NCBI GenBank assembly: GCA_035610835.1
Contig: CM069454.1
Coordinates: 62,230,580-62,294,579 of the forward strand
Source of the DNA: Ophiura sarsii
Lineage: Eukaryota > Echinodermata > Ophiuroidea > Amphilepidida > Ophiuridae
Reading direction: 5' to 3'
Length of the DNA: 64,000 bases
Shown here: in pieces, positions 20,001 through 29,973 of the stretch
Layout: each line of letters opens with the position of its first letter
Position numbering within the stretch: the first letter of the stretch is position 1
Notes under the pieces: generated by a model
What the model saw: the letters and a program-made list of their open reading frames with translations, nothing else
Told to the model about the DNA's origin: nothing
Database searches by the model: none
Program-made: the position numbers and the translations under genes

Positions 20001-22882
20001 AGGGTCTCCAAAAGGGGGGCTACAGAACTGAACTGAGTGGATTTTATGACGAAAAATAGGGTCTTAGGAACTGATTTTTTTTCAAAAAAGTAGGTCTTGA
20101 GAACTGGCCTATAGTTCAATTTTGATTAGCAAGAATGCAAATATTCCAATTTTTTCTGGTTTTAGAATGCAAAAGTTTCGAAGGATTGGGGCTTTGGAAC
20201 GCAAAATTTCGCGATTTTTGAATTTTCAATCAAATTAGGGCCTTAAGAACTGATGCAGGCTCAAAAGGGGGGTCATAAGAGCTAGCAGCAGAGGGTGAAA
20301 AGGGGGGTCTTCAGCGCGGCATATACCTATACCCTTTTCCAATGTCAGTGCCCCCCCCCCACCGGAGGTGACAGAACAACAAGAACCCTGTTCTACAGGC
20401 AAATGGACCTCTCAGGTAGGGTCGGTCAGAAGTTTTGTTTTTATTTGTTTTTTAAACATTTCGGGAAATTTAGGTGCAACTTTGGGAGGCAGTCTGGATC
20501 CCTATTCCCTAGATTAACGAAAATTAATCTCTTCAGCGATGTAAACAAGTCAACATTGAGGTGTTTTATCAGTAATAGCGCTTAAAAATTGAGGTTAATT
20601 TTTGTAAGCAATTTTTAAAATATTTCAAAAAGTTCAAACACATTTCCACACTCAAAATATAAAAAATAGCAAACGTTTTTCGAAAAATATAAAATAGTGG
20701 GGGGCGGGGCGGGGTTGAGAACAGGATGTTTTTCGAGGGTTTTTTTTGTCCCCAAGGTGTGGTTAGATCAAATGAGAAACTGTGAAAATATGATCCCTCA
20801 GAGGCACATGACAAACATGGATCTATTGATGTTTTGAATTTCTTTTTATTGCAAGTTTTAATGGGTCAGTGGCTCTCCAATACTCAAATGCTCAAGTTTC
20901 AAACTATATTGGCCGCACATCTCAGTGAATATTTTGTGACTACTTTCTACTTTTTGAAGACTAACTAGAACCCTGAAATTCCAAAATTTATCAAAAAATG
21001 TTTTCTAATTATTCAAGATATTATTTTAAGAGAAATAGTCCCAGCGCCAATACATTCTTCCCCCTCCCATCATTTTACTTTGCCTCTGTTACGGACCTAA
21101 ATCGGTCCAAGGTAGAAATAACCTCAGGTTCGTACATCATCAAAACAATCATGCAGAATTCAGCACCCACACATTCCGTTAACTTTCAGATCAAGACAAA
21201 GATCAATCCATTTATTACGACATTACATAATATACATCATAATATTCTTACGACTTATGTTTAACCCATGGCCATAATTATACTGATCAGTTATGCAGCT
21301 TTAGCATGCTTTTGCACAGTTTTAATGTTCGTTTAAACGCATCCGAATTGTTATGTCGAACGCCATTGTATTCTCCTAAAGACAGCCTGTGTTCCATCGT
21401 AATCTCTGACCGTCGTCCATGATTATAGAGGGCGCCGTACTGGTAATCCCTCTCCCTGGATTTAGTCTGCTGGAGGATGACATGGTAAATGTCGCTGAAG
21501 CACAAACTTGCATACCTATCACTATATTTATAGGGCAATAAATGTGTATATATGTTGTTTCGAGATAAATTGGGAACATCAATGCACTCAAGGCTGATTT
21601 GGATGTGTGAATAATAACATGATCCTGTAGGGGGCGTGCTATTATGAGCATATCAACATTTGTGCAAGTGCATTGATTTTCCCAATATTTCCCAGGGTTA
21701 GAAGTTTGTCAAAGGTCGCGAGAATCCGTTTAGATCAAGCGTTCTCAACTAGATTTACTGATGCGCCACATTTTAGTAACCAACTTGTTGAAGCTCCTCT
21801 TGGTCATATTTTTTATATTTACAATGGCAAAATTCCCTTCACAAAATATTTTAACATATACATGTATATCATGTATATGCAGGCAACATAATAACTAATA
21901 ATTTACTCTTTTGAGAGCACGTGCGCGCGAAAAATTGCTGTCTTTATACATCTGACCGTCATAGGCCTATGAAATCTGGCTATATCATGATATGATTTAT
22001 TTTTAAAACAAATTTTAACCACTCTCGCGCCACTTAGGATGCCTTGAGAATGCCTGGTTTAGATCCTCGATGGATTCTCCTCCATTCAAATAGTGTGTTG
22101 AGACAGAATCATCTTGGTTTCTGGCAACTTTGCCAGAGGGAATCTTTGCGAGAATGGATTCTCGTATTCTCCTCGAATTTCTGATCCTGATTAGCAACGT
22201 TTGCACAAATATTTAAAACATTTCAGGTTTTTTTAATCACAATTTTTTCATAAATTACCCAAAAATGTCCCCCAAAATTTGAAAAAATGTCATGGCCTTA
22301 ACCCTAACCCAACTGAATCTCAGTAAATCTCACTGCCAGAAACTATCTCCACGCACGTGCTGCTGCATTGCCTCGATGACGTCACCTACCACAGGCATAT
22401 GTTGGCAGGAAGTTGCTGCCCGCATATGTGCTGGGAGTTTGGCTCAGTTGGTAGAGGGACAGACTGGGGTGCGGATGGTCCCGCGATCGAATCTCGGGGG
22501 GTGCTGGGTGATTTTTCGGGTAAAAAAAATAGTACTTTTCCCCCTCCCCACCCTCCGATACGCACAAAAACATAGCCATACTGGTTAGGGTTAATGAAAT
22601 ATTTGTATTCTTTCTTTTCCTTACAAAGATTTCAGCAAACTCTTCGAGCACCTGAATTCCATCCAAGGCAACCTCGACACCAAGTACTTGTTCATCAACA
22701 GCATCATCCGCGAGGCGGGACGCTTCAAGAGGCGCGCCCTCATCCAGATGCTGGAAGCGTTCCAACAGTCGATGGTGCGCTACGAAGAGAGCCAGGGGGC
22801 GCCGACCGCACAACACAAGGGGCCATCAGCAACCACAACATCAAAGAATCATGTTTCACAGAGGGTGTCCTCGCCTAGGTAG
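4149..22882 (+). CDS. INTS6: Integrator complex subunit 6, C-terminal nine exons (5' part outside the window)
   Basis: Nine exons join in phase: 4149-4303, 6648-6800, 8326-8553, 9259-9452, 12334-12599, 13424-13566, 15743-15977, 19454-19846, 22629-22882. All introns are GT-AG. The spliced product is about 672 residues from mid-protein to the TAG stop at 22880-22882. Stretches matching vertebrate INTS6 as I remember it include LIYVRPNPKTGVPIGHWPVP, LPFDKYELEPSPLTQ-like VPFDKYELEPSPLTQ, GHPFGYLKAS, MPYNYPVLLPLLDDLFK, KWRQSFE, RKDFQQLLQ, MGNYQEYLK and LHTFGNPFKL, in that order. INTS6 is a nuclear subunit of Integrator, which cleaves and terminates RNA polymerase II transcripts; the subunit is known to help recruit PP2A. 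The N-terminal VWA domain (about 250 residues in vertebrates) is absent and is inferred to lie upstream. SAGE1 and the INTS6L paralogue are related, but a single ancestral invertebrate INTS6 is most likely. The 3' end of the transcript could not be placed. Confidence 0.94.
4307..4569. mobile_element. TA-flanked AGGCC-end element at the INTS6 exon a splice donor
   Basis: Ends are AGGCCAAAAAATAATTGTTA and a right terminus reading TTTTTTGCC, with sub-terminal GTTATGTTGTCCTC (4323-4336) inverted at 4539-4552. The TA target is at 4305-4306 and 4570-4571. The left TA is bases +2/+3 of the donor GTAAGG, so donor positions +4 to +6 are element sequence. Confidence 0.72.
4727..5090. mobile_element. 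TTAA-flanked perfect-hairpin MITE, family 1 ends
   Basis: A 364-bp near-perfect palindrome. TTAA is followed by GGGAAGTGTCAACCC, and the right end is GGGTTGACACTTCCC plus TTAA. The arms are about 175 bp and nearly identical, implying recent formation. A decayed relative lies at 25733-25952. It sits in the INTS6 intron between exons a and b. Confidence 0.88.
5311..5725. mobile_element. Inverted-repeat element with GTTGTGTTGCCCTCA ends
   Basis: ATAGTTGTGTTGCCCTCA at the left is inverted as TGAGGGCAACACAACTAT at the right. Inner GGCCGG motifs are also inverted. The interior is T- and A-tract rich. The target duplication was not determined. Confidence 0.65.
6648..6800 (+). CDS. INTS6: INTS6 exon b
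   Basis: The acceptor is TTCACCAG at 6647 and the donor GTAAGA at 6801; both junctions fall on codon boundaries. It encodes 51 residues including DKYELEPSPLTQYILERR and ends AAWQ. The acceptor was chosen because it keeps the same residue spacing as vertebrate INTS6 between the APTL end of exon a and the conserved cysteine. Confidence 0.9.
6878..7998. mobile_element. hAT-like transposon in the INTS6 b-c intron
   Basis: Perfect 15-bp ends CAGGGTGTGTGTTAA, flanked by the exact 8-bp duplication AATATGCG (6870-6877 and 7999-8006). Sub-terminal ATGCATAGCAAACTTGC and TTGCATAGCAGTTTTGC motifs link it to the 16949-19070 element. The interior is non-coding. Confidence 0.9.
8012..8061 (+). repeat. (TTG)n microsatellite
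   Basis: About 16 uninterrupted TTG units, starting just after the 3' TSD of the 6878-7998 hAT-like element. Confidence 0.95.
8326..8553 (+). CDS. INTS6: INTS6 exon c
   Basis: The acceptor is CCAATCAG at 8325 and the donor GTGAGT at 8554; 76 codons, phase 0 at both ends. It encodes GHPFGYLKASTNLTCVNLF and then MPYNYPVLLPLLDDLFKIHK and KWRQSFENYL. This is the best conserved block of the window. It is inferred to be part of the folded middle of INTS6 after the VWA domain. Confidence 0.95.
9259..9452 (+). CDS. INTS6: INTS6 exon d
   Basis: The acceptor is TTGCACAG at 9258 and the donor GTAGGA at 9453. The reading starts PLKIALRRMGAPNLIPDGME and continues YSVVTYLKKLKQQSKVE to HESGIKVNP, ending with two bases of a split Arg codon. 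The downstream exon supplies the third base, giving R-S. Confidence 0.93.
9472..9660. mobile_element. AGGC/GTTGCCC-type element just after INTS6 exon d
   Basis: AAGGCTCCCCAAAAAATG then ATTGTCCTCGTCCG begins 19 bases after the exon end. GGTTGTGTTGCCCAACCC closes it on the right after a 12-15 base G tract. The ends are only partly matched, so the limits are approximate. Confidence 0.45.
10642..11746 (-). mobile_element. TTAA-flanked inverted-repeat element, family 1, copy B (INTS6 intron)
   Basis: This is the reverse-oriented counterpart of copy A, with TTAA at 10642-10645 and 11743-11746 and the same terminal GGGAAGTGTCAACCC / GGGTTGACACTGCCC. It lacks the hAT-like insertion, so it preserves the pre-insertion structure. 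It lies between INTS6 exons d and e. Confidence 0.88.
11936..12303. mobile_element. TA-flanked AGGCC-end element next to INTS6 exon e acceptor
   Basis: The left end GGCTAAAAAATATAAAAAAT and the right end TTCTTTTTTGGCCT are flanked by TA at 11934-11935 and 12304-12305. Sub-terminal TTGACTT pairs with AAGTCAA. It ends 30 bases before the exon and supplies part of the pyrimidine-rich region. Confidence 0.62.
12334..12599 (+). CDS. INTS6: INTS6 exon e
   Basis: The acceptor is ACATTTAG at 12333 and the donor GTAGGG at 12600. It encodes SLAARKDFQQLLQKITGE, then PQMYRNPFDIPRKELIDQVV and RMRANFLQ, and ends with one base of an Asp codon completed by exon f. The YRNPFDIPR segment corresponds to FRNAYDIPR of the vertebrate protein. 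Confidence 0.92.
13176..13378. mobile_element. Short inverted-repeat element with CCCTGTTCTA ends
   Basis: AACCCTGTTCTATGGGCAAA with ACCTCTCAGGTA inside, closed by GGGCCCGTAGAACAGGGTTT. Related copies or ends lie at 20384, 24025, 30425-30620 and 34508-34708 (the last two are the same insertion before duplication). It lies 46 bp upstream of INTS6 exon f. Confidence 0.65.
13424..13566 (+). CDS. INTS6: INTS6 exon f
   Basis: The acceptor is ATTTACAG at 13423 and the donor GTCAGT at 13567. It encodes KFHHIAQADMGNYQEYLKRM and LHTFGNPFKLASDK, ending on a codon boundary. MGNYQEYLK and LHTFGNPFKL are diagnostic INTS6 strings. Confidence 0.94.
14303..15357. mobile_element. Long inverted-repeat element in the INTS6 f-g intron
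   Basis: Ends of about 30 bp: CATATGGCCATGCGTTTTGA at the left, with TCATAACACATGGCCATATG at the right (two mismatches), followed inward by ACTCGCCACC / GGTGGCGAGT. The interior of about 1 kb is non-coding. The target duplication is unclear. Confidence 0.65.
15743..15977 (+). CDS. INTS6: INTS6 exon g, nuclear-localisation-like linker
   Basis: The acceptor is AATTCACAG at 15742 and the donor GTAAAT at 15978. It opens QMMMVDEADVNEA, matching GMMIDEADE of vertebrate INTS6, then becomes Ser/Pro/Arg rich. RKRPSDSPGSPAAKRSR looks like a bipartite nuclear localisation signal. It ends with one base of a Val codon. The linker is poorly conserved and inferred to be disordered. Confidence 0.9.
16043..16117 (+). 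repeat. tRNA-derived SINE-like unit in the INTS6 g-h intron
   Basis: GGCCGTGGCTTAGTGGGAT resembles an A box and TGGATCGATTCCC a B box at the right spacing. Anticodon arm not recognisable. Confidence 0.5.
16949..19070. mobile_element. hAT-like transposon nested in the family 3 MITE
   Basis: The ends are CAGGGTTCGAATTC and GAATTCGAACACTG. The 8-bp duplication GATATACT is exact at 16941-16948 and 19071-19078. Sub-terminal copies of TTGCATAGCA / TGCTATGCAA cluster at 16973-17092, and related motifs at 18970-19045, as in the 6878-7998 element. It carries the DR1-bearing tandem repeat (17442-17893) and C-tracts. No transposase frame recognised. Confidence 0.88.
17442..17893 (+). repeat. Four-unit 115-120-bp tandem repeat with DR1-type TGACCT sites
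   Basis: Units start GT.TTCAT at 17442, 17557, 17677 and 17792, each with TCTCCAAGTTTGA.GTCAAT and TTTTACGATTTGACC. TGACCTTTGACCT is exact at 17622-17634 and 17742-17754, and its complement AGGTCAAAGGTCA is at 17409-17421. Ends in a C10 tract. Confidence 0.85.
19454..19846 (+). CDS. INTS6: INTS6 exon h, acidic/basic linker leading into the C-terminal domain
   Basis: The acceptor is ACCACCAG at 19453 and the donor GTATGG at 19847. The first part is acidic (DVDTDSDASSDAEL). It is followed by a basic NRKKRPR cluster and a Gly run, possibly a second nuclear signal. The last ~20 residues, NLRKAAIKEVRKPGK, match the start of the INTS6/SAGE1/DDX26-type C-terminal domain. It ends with one base of an Asp codon. 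Confidence 0.91.
19948..20367. mobile_element. G/C-tract-ended inverted-repeat element in the last INTS6 intron
   Basis: The left end ACACCGG plus a G run plus CACT is mirrored at the right by AGTG plus a C run plus ACCGG. The arms therefore include homopolymer runs of more than ten bases. The interior includes AAAAGGGGGG-type repeats. Confidence 0.5.
22438..22509 (+). repeat. tRNA-derived SINE-like unit in the last INTS6 intron
   Basis: TTTGGCTCAGTTGGTAGAGG (A box) and GCGATCGAATCTC (B box), followed by GATTTTTC as a possible terminator. It is about 120 bp upstream of the terminal exon. Confidence 0.55.
22629..22882 (+). CDS. INTS6: INTS6 terminal exon, C-terminal helical domain
   Basis: The acceptor is CCTTACAAAG at 22628 and the stop is TAG at 22880-22882. 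It encodes DFSKLFEHLNSIQGNLDTKY, then FINSIIREAGRFKRRALIQM and LEAFQQSM, aligned with the vertebrate LLKHVQGSLQTRLIFLQNVI region. A ~35-residue Gln/Ser/Thr tail follows that vertebrate INTS6 lacks. The nearest AATAAA hexamers downstream lie inside repeats (about 23608 and 23749), so no poly(A) site can be assigned. Confidence 0.92.
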
Positions 22883-23390
22883 TGATGGGTCACGGGTAGG
22901 GGTGGGGGTATCCTTGTTGTAAGACAGCACAGAATTAACCTAGCACAAAATCCTTTATTATGGATTATACAGCTTTATTCCATAGTGGGGTCTTTACACT
23001 ACAACTAAAATATTGTTTGCACACTTTGTAGGTGTAATGTAAAGTGTTCCCCCTTCTCCCCCTGATCAATGTTGAATCCCACAATTTGTCCACCATGAGC
23101 GCATGGCCTCGCAACATTGATCAGTGGGGAAGGAAAGGGGTATGAGGAAAGGGATGCTTCAGGCTACCATAATCAAGTATTTATTTTCACATGACTCCAA
23201 TATTGTGCGTGTTTTTCGTACGAACAGCACTTCAATTAAGGGTCAGTGTTTGAACACAAATTTTCGAAGATTGTAGTCTAACTTATGAATGCCTTACACC
23301 AAGGATATACTAGGGTGGGAGGGTAGGTAGGTAGTATTTGTTTGTATGTTTGTTTTCAACGACTGTGAAAATCGTGCACATACAAGGGGG

Positions 23391-23810
23391 TATCAAAAAG
23401 TTTTAGAAATCACCCAGAAGTGAAGGAGCCAGAAACTTCATTTTGATATGTGATCATTCAGACATCTTTACAAAGTCTCTGCAAAGTTACACAATTCTCC
23501 CACTATTTATTACCTGTCCGTCCATAGACCGCCATTGTAGAGATCCTCAGGTTGACCGCAAATGATTGATTATCAGACTACCTCGATTGTGTTATTCCCA
23601 AAACAGCAATAAATAGTTTTAAAGTTCGACAGAAAGGGGTCAATCTAAGGATCTCTACAATGGCGGTCTATGGACAGGTAATAAATAGTGGGAGAATTGT
23701 GTAACTTTGCAGAGACTTTGTAAAGATGTCTGAAGGATCACATATCAAAATAAAGTTTCTTGCTTCTTCACTTCTGGGTGATTTCTAAAACTTTTTGATA
23801 CCCCCTCGTA
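23391..23810. mobile_element. TA-flanked mariner-like palindromic MITE, copy 1
   Basis: TACAAGGGGGTATCAAAAAG at the left and CTTTTTGATACCCCCTCGTA at the right, TA at each end, arms of about 190 bp (GACCGCCATTGTAGAGATCC inverted). Second copy at 39207-39820. It lies 509 bp downstream of the INTS6 stop. Confidence 0.85.
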
Positions 23811-24778
23811 CGTCCCAGGCATGTATCATCAACACAAATCGTTGACGGAAAAAGTGCATTATCTGGTTGCCGTGGGACACTATTTTCTTTTGTGTAATTT
23901 ATGCGTACCTGGGACGTGATGTACAATTTAATTGACTTTTTAATGCAAAGCCGAAACTTTTTATACAAGGAAAATCAGGCTAGAAAATGTTACGCTAATA
24001 AATATGGCTTAAAATCGAAAAGACCCACTGTTCTACAAACAGGGCGTTTTTGTTGTTGGTTTTTTCCAACAAAAATATTTGGTGAATTTTCAACAATTTT
24101 TGAAATTTTGTAATCCAAAATTTTATAAACATTTCCAAAAATATCAAAAATTCAATTGTTTTCAAAAAAAAATCAATTTAACAAAAAATGGAAAAATATG
24201 GGTTGGTCATACCCGTAGAAGAGGGTTTGGGGTTTTGGTTGCCTCATGTACTGTAAAAGCCAATATTTTCGCGTAAAGATATTTTCGAGCATTTTTATAT
24301 CATAGACATTTTGCGAATTGTTTTTTTCGCGGGCGACCTTCTGGATGCACTGCATGAATGTTGAAAACAATATTTTTGTGTGTTATAATTTTCGCATAAC
24401 AAAATTTGCGCGGAAATAAAACCTCCGCAAAAATTTCAGCTTTTACAGTATTAGAATATGCTTTGCCGAATTCTCACACTGTCTTCAGCTGTATGACTGC
24501 CCAAACATGAGGCAAAATTGTGGTACAAGTTTTTGTAGTTGAAGTTGTTGTCACTACAAATTGCACCCATGAAAAGGAATTATTGCACACACAAAATTGA
24601 GGTGCACCTCTGCTCTTCAATGTTACAGAACAAACTCAAATGCTGGTAGTTGGAGTGTCTCTTGCTCTTAATTAGGGATTGGAAAATTTTGAACAGAAAA
24701 ACAGTGATATTCTTTCTATTGGTCTTGTCCTATACCATACAAATGAAATAAAATAAGCTGTAAAAAGCCCAACATTAT

Positions 24779-25299
24779 TTAAAGCAATATTATGTGATCT
24801 TTTTCATTTTTTACACACACTTTTGTCTCCGTTATAATGAATGAAGTTTGATTTATCATCCTGGACTCACAGATCTGGAATGTATTTTCTGTGAAAAAAC
24901 CATCACAGAACTTTACTAAATCATAATGGAAATCTGCTTCCATTATAAGGAATTTTTCAACATATTTGTTTCAATTTTCATCATAAAGCATTTCATACTT
25001 TTCTGTTCACTTGTGGACAGTTGCGATCATAGCCGGAAACAATCAGATATGGTGTTAACATGGTGTCAAACCATGGAATTCTATTTACGAACGAAAAACA
25101 CTTCGGAAAATAAGTTGTTTATTTCAACATACATATTCAGACTGTGATTTTGAAGTAATTAGAAATCGTATCGCTCTGTAGCTTGGAAGGTCTTTACGAT
25201 TTATGATCAAAATAGCAAATCTGCAAGGAAATCTGCTTTCAAAATATAAATCAATGATAGAGGGCGCCACTTGGAAAAGATCGCATAATATGACTTTAA
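24779..25299. mobile_element. TTAA-flanked MITE, family 2, copy 2
   Basis: Same ends as 3660-4047 (AGCAATATTATGTGATC and GATCGCATAATATGACT inside TTAA repeats), with a longer, more diverged centre. Confidence 0.78.
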
Positions 25300-25732
25300 A
25301 TAAGCCTAACTGGTTATTCTTGACATATGCCTAAATTTGTGAGTGGTATGCTTGAACAAAATACTGAAAAACCAGACATGTTTGCGAGTTTAACATTTCA
25401 CGAATCAGCAATACTGGCCTAATTCCAACATGAACATTTCGCGAATGTAAACTTTGGAGTTACATTGTGCAACTTAGCAATGCACTTCTACAAGGTAGAT
25501 TGGAAATATTCATGGCATGACATTTTCGCGAGTAAGTGCTCCTTTCAAAATTTAAATGGGAGCAAGCATTTCTGGTTTTGCAGTATATTGGGGCAACTTG
25601 TTGGTTTTGAGCTATTTAAGTTGAATCATTGAATGGACATTATCGCCATATCAGGGATAGAAATTTGATAAGAATCCATTGTCGCAAAGATTCTTGCTGG
25701 TAGAGCAGCAAGAATTCAAATTGATGTTTGAG

Positions 25733-25952
25733 GTGTTAACCAAATAATATGGAATTTATCAAGCGCTGTAGCTTTTGCATTATTTAGGTGTTTTTTTTTA
25801 AATATGTCCTTGGGAGGAGAAGTGTCTTTTGTGATTTTGGTTCAATTTTAGAATTTTTTTCACAAAAAAACTGATTTTGTATATACATCACATTAATAGT
25901 TCAAAAAGTTACAACACTTGATAACTTTCATATTTTTTTTGGTTAACACCCT
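25733..25952. mobile_element. Decayed relative of the 4727-5090 hairpin
   Basis: The arms GTTAACCAAA...TTTGGTTAAC enclose ATTTATCAAGCGCTGTAGC and its partner ACAACACTTGATAA. These match the sub-terminal part of the 4727-5090 element, but the termini have diverged. Confidence 0.55.
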
Positions 25953-26065
25953 CAATCTCTTTCCACACGGCTATTAGTTTAACCATATATACAAACACAA
26001 TTTTTCAGAAACCTTTCCAACTTTCAAAATCTATCTCAAGAATTACTGAACCAATACTAGGCATA

Positions 26066-26502
26066 TGTGACGGGTTCTACCGAAACCAGACACAATTGGG
26101 CAAGGAATCAAAATTGAGTTAGTTATTGATTACTAATTAAAGTAGAGATCTTCAGCTTTACAATGGTACCTCTCTTTTTTTAATCAGACTTCCCAAAGTG
26201 GAGTTACATCATTTTCAAGTTCGACTTTTACGGTCTTTATGAAAACTACAAACTGAGATATCGCCCTTTAAAGTTATTAGAACTATGCTTTTTACTAGAA
26301 CCAGGCTTTTTTAAATCACTGAAACATACATTTAGGATGATTTTTTATTCTGAATCTTTCATAATATTGTTATAAACACTCTGAAGATTAATTATTTACC
26401 AGAAACTCAAATTTCCCAAAAATTCACCCCAATTATGTTTTGGGCTATTTCTCAGTTTGGAGCTCAGCCCAATTCCGTCTGGTTTCGGTAGAACACGTCA
26501 CA
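26066..26502. mobile_element. TA-flanked inverted-repeat element nested in a CACTTTCCACGCGG element
   Basis: TGTGACGGGTTCTACCGAAA with CCAGAC next, inverted as GTCTGG then TTTCGGTAGAACACGTCACA, TA at 26064-26065 and 26503-26504. Empty counterparts exist at the same place in related repeats (2321, 30051, 34134). Confidence 0.8.
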
Positions 26503-28128
26503 TATTTGTACTTATTTCAATGCAATTCTCATGGTGATTCCAAATAAACATTTTTGAAACATTTTGTGAAATTTTTAAAATGTCGTCTAAAGACGACTGC
26601 CGTGTAAAAAGTGTCAAACCACTTATGAATAAAAGAGAGATTTTATGGACCGCGTGTAGTGGTTATTGAATAGAACTTTCAGGCTTTCCGCACACAATGT
26701 ATATACAGAATAATAAATCAATTCACAATCAAATTAATAACAAAAATTGAAATCATATTTTTAGTCCATAAAATCTATACTTGTTCATCTACAGTGAGGT
26801 CTGAGTGCATTCTAAAAACCCTCAAAAAAGTTCAGGTGTTTTTTTTTAATCGCCTGTTTCATATATTTTGTTATACCGTATAATACTCCATTAAACACCC
26901 CAAACCAGAAAATCCAGACACGCCATCCCCCCACCCCCCCCCCCCCCCTCTACAAATTTGATAGAACGAGGTATGTGAAAATCACTTTTCTTGTCCTATA
27001 ATACGACAAATTCACCTGCAAAGTTGAGCTTATTAGCTACAAATCATGAGATGAATACATTTTTGCGAGGGCATGGTAGTCTGGATCCCTAGTATAACAA
27101 AATTTTATTTCTTCAGCGATGTAAACAAGTCAACATCGCTGTGTTTTATCGGTACTAGCGCTTGAAAAGTTGTCCCCCAATAAACGACCCTTTTTGAATA
27201 CGGCAAAAAAAGAAAGAAGATGCTTGGTTGCCCACCGCGACCGACCCAAAAATCACAAAATTCGCCGGTCGCTTTTTAATTAATTTATTTTTTCTCAACA
27301 CATAAAATTCGAACATTACTGTTAATATTTAAGTCTTAATTCTTCTTTCACAGTCAAAATATAAACGCCACATGTCAGAGGCGATAAACAGCATTGAAAT
27401 TTGCATTTAAAAAAAATCATATTAATAACGCCATCACGCCCTAAAAAAGAAAAAATCGCCCTAAAAAAAAAAAGCCCTACAAAAAATTAATAATAATAAA
27501 GGATCGACCTACCAACCCTCCAAAATGTTGCCAACCAAACATCTTTTTTTTGGGGGGGGGGTCTAATGCAGCACCCTGAGGGCATTTAATGGAGTAAATA
27601 GGATATGTTTTGTGATATTGTGTTGCATCGATGGAAAGCTGATGTGTTAATCATACCAATGATGCCAACTGTGTAGCAATCACTCAATTTAATTTTTCGG
27701 GGAAGGACACAGGTTTCTCGAATTTCTCCAAACATACTCTGGGTTGATTCTGAGGGCGCCATCTTTTGTTAAATTGTATCATGCTTCTTTGAATAAGTTC
27801 ATCTGGATTGTTTGTAGACATAATATTGAGATTTTTTTGTGTACAAATCCAAAAGAAGTGAAAGATGTTACTCATCGTTTAATGACGTTTCACTAAGACG
27901 CTAGTAGCTTCATCAGACTGGCAATGCTTGTGTCAAAATGGCGTCATGGTAAATACAGAAGTGAAAATACGCAGCGAAAACTGTTAACGAGCATTAAAGA
28001 GTACAAATTCAGACTTGACAAAAATAACCCATTACAAGTGAATCCCCAACTATTAATTAGCATTTAAAGTAAGAGTGATTTAGCTGACGAGTTGGTCATT
28101 TTTCAGTAAGCTTAATATTGATATTTAG

Positions 28129-28506
28129 TTAAAGGCATATTATGTGATCTTTTTCAGGGAGCGCCCTCTATTCATGATTTTTTTAGAAAGTAGATTTTCT
28201 TGCAGATTTACATTTCTGATCATAAATGGTACATAAAAGTTATAGAGCGATATGATTCCTAATTACCTCAAAATCATGGTTTTAGAGTGAATTTAGACTA
28301 GAGTCAAATAAGTTGTCGGTAATCCGACAGTTTATTTTCACTCTAAAAACATAATTTTTAAGTAATTAAGAATCGTATTGCCCTGTAACTTGGAATGTAT
28401 GTACGATTTATGTTCAGAAATGTAAATCTGCAAGAAAATTTGCTTTCATTTTTTTATTTTTTATGTTGAGGGTGTTCCCTGGAAAGATCACATAATATAC
28501 CTTTAA
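28129..28506. mobile_element. TTAA-flanked MITE, family 2, copy 3
   Basis: TTAA then AGGCATATTATGTGATC, ending GATCACATAATATACCT then TTAA. Inner arms match copy 1 (CAAAATCATGGTTTTAGAGT). The central loop is different. Confidence 0.83.
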
Positions 28507-29100
28507 TGTGTACTTTTCGGGATTCGGGAAGGTGATTTTTTGTTCCTGGGCAGGACTTGATTTCCCCAGGACATGCTCCCATGCCTCCTAGTCACTTGCT
28601 TGAGAATAGTGAAAGGTCTCTATCTGAATGCCAACATTATCACTATTTTGTGCTCAAAGTCATTACAGCCTTACTGTAGTTGGGCAATGTAACACTTCAT
28701 TGAACAGACGACTGAGTTGGTTCTTTTGAGCGCAATTTAGTGGAGAATTAGACACATTTAGATTCAGACCTCCCCACATTCTCAAGCAAGTGGCCGAGCA
28801 CTGAAATTAGTGATTGCTGCCAATTGTTACAAATATGATATCCTTGGAAAGATGAACACATCTTTCCATTGTCAAGTAACACAATATGAATATATTATCA
28901 CAAAACATTCAAATAATTGGCGATTTAATAGCATTTCTGAACCATTTTTGATGTTTTGTTATCGCTATGAGGCAGAGATTGTGATAGTGATTGTGAAGGT
29001 GCTAACATATGACCCAAGCGATCAAAGAAAAATATCTGCCCAAATTACCAGAGGTCACTACTTACAGTGCTTAACACTTTCCACGCGGCTATTAGTTTAC

Positions 29101-29973
29101 TACAGGGCGAGTCAAAAAGAAGTTTACCCGGATTGGTGATATTTTAACAAACAAACAAATGACACTCGGGAGTCCAGTAAAGCATATATTTAACAAGCAT
29201 TCTCTCCTGCTTATTAGGAAAAAAGAATGATACAAATTGAGCATTGCTAAGAGGAGTTATGTCTATTTTAATAAAGGTACTCATTTTGCAAGCTGTCCAC
29301 GGAATACTTGACCAAACAAATGTAAAGTATGCATTTTAGCTGCGTACTTCCCTATAGAGGGTATGCAATGAACCAACCGGAACGGTATAACAATGAATCG
29401 GGCAGCCATTATGGAGGTATAGGCTAGTCACGTTTTCGGATTGACAATTAAATTTCCCGCTCCATGTGATCTGAACTGACCAAATCATATTGTTCTGTGG
29501 AATCCATCTTGGAGGCACAGCTCAAATGAGGACATAGTGACGTAGCATTGCATACTCTCTATTGAACGAAATTGGTGATGTTTTTCAAAACAAATAAATG
29601 ACACTTAAAAGTTCAGTAAAGCATTTATTTACCAAACATACTCTGCTGCTTATTAGAGAAAATCAATGAAGCAAATTGATCATTCCTAAGAGAAGTTATG
29701 TCTGTTTTACTGAAAGCGCTCATGTTTTGTCAAGCTAAAATATTTACTTTACATTTGTTTTGTCAAGTATTCCGTGGACAGCTTGCAAAATGAGTACCTT
29801 TATTAAAATAGGCATAACTCCTCTTAGCAATGATCAATTTGTGTCATTATTTTTTCCTAATAAGCAGGAGAGATTGCTTGTTAAATATATGCTTTACTGA
29901 ACTTTCGAGTGTCATTTGTTTGTTTTTTAAAACATCACCAATCCGGGTAAACTTTTTTTTGACTCACCCTGTA
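29101..29973. mobile_element. TA-flanked mariner-like element in duplication copy 1
   Basis: Ends TACAGGGCGAGTCAAAAAGA and TTTTTTTTGACTCACCCTGTA with GTTTACCC / GGGTAAAC just inside; TA target. A shorter inverted repeat (GAGGGTATGCAATG / CATTGCATACTCTC, about 29356-29565) and a repeated partial left arm sit inside. Duplication copy 2 has the uninterrupted TA at 34060-34061. Confidence 0.88.
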
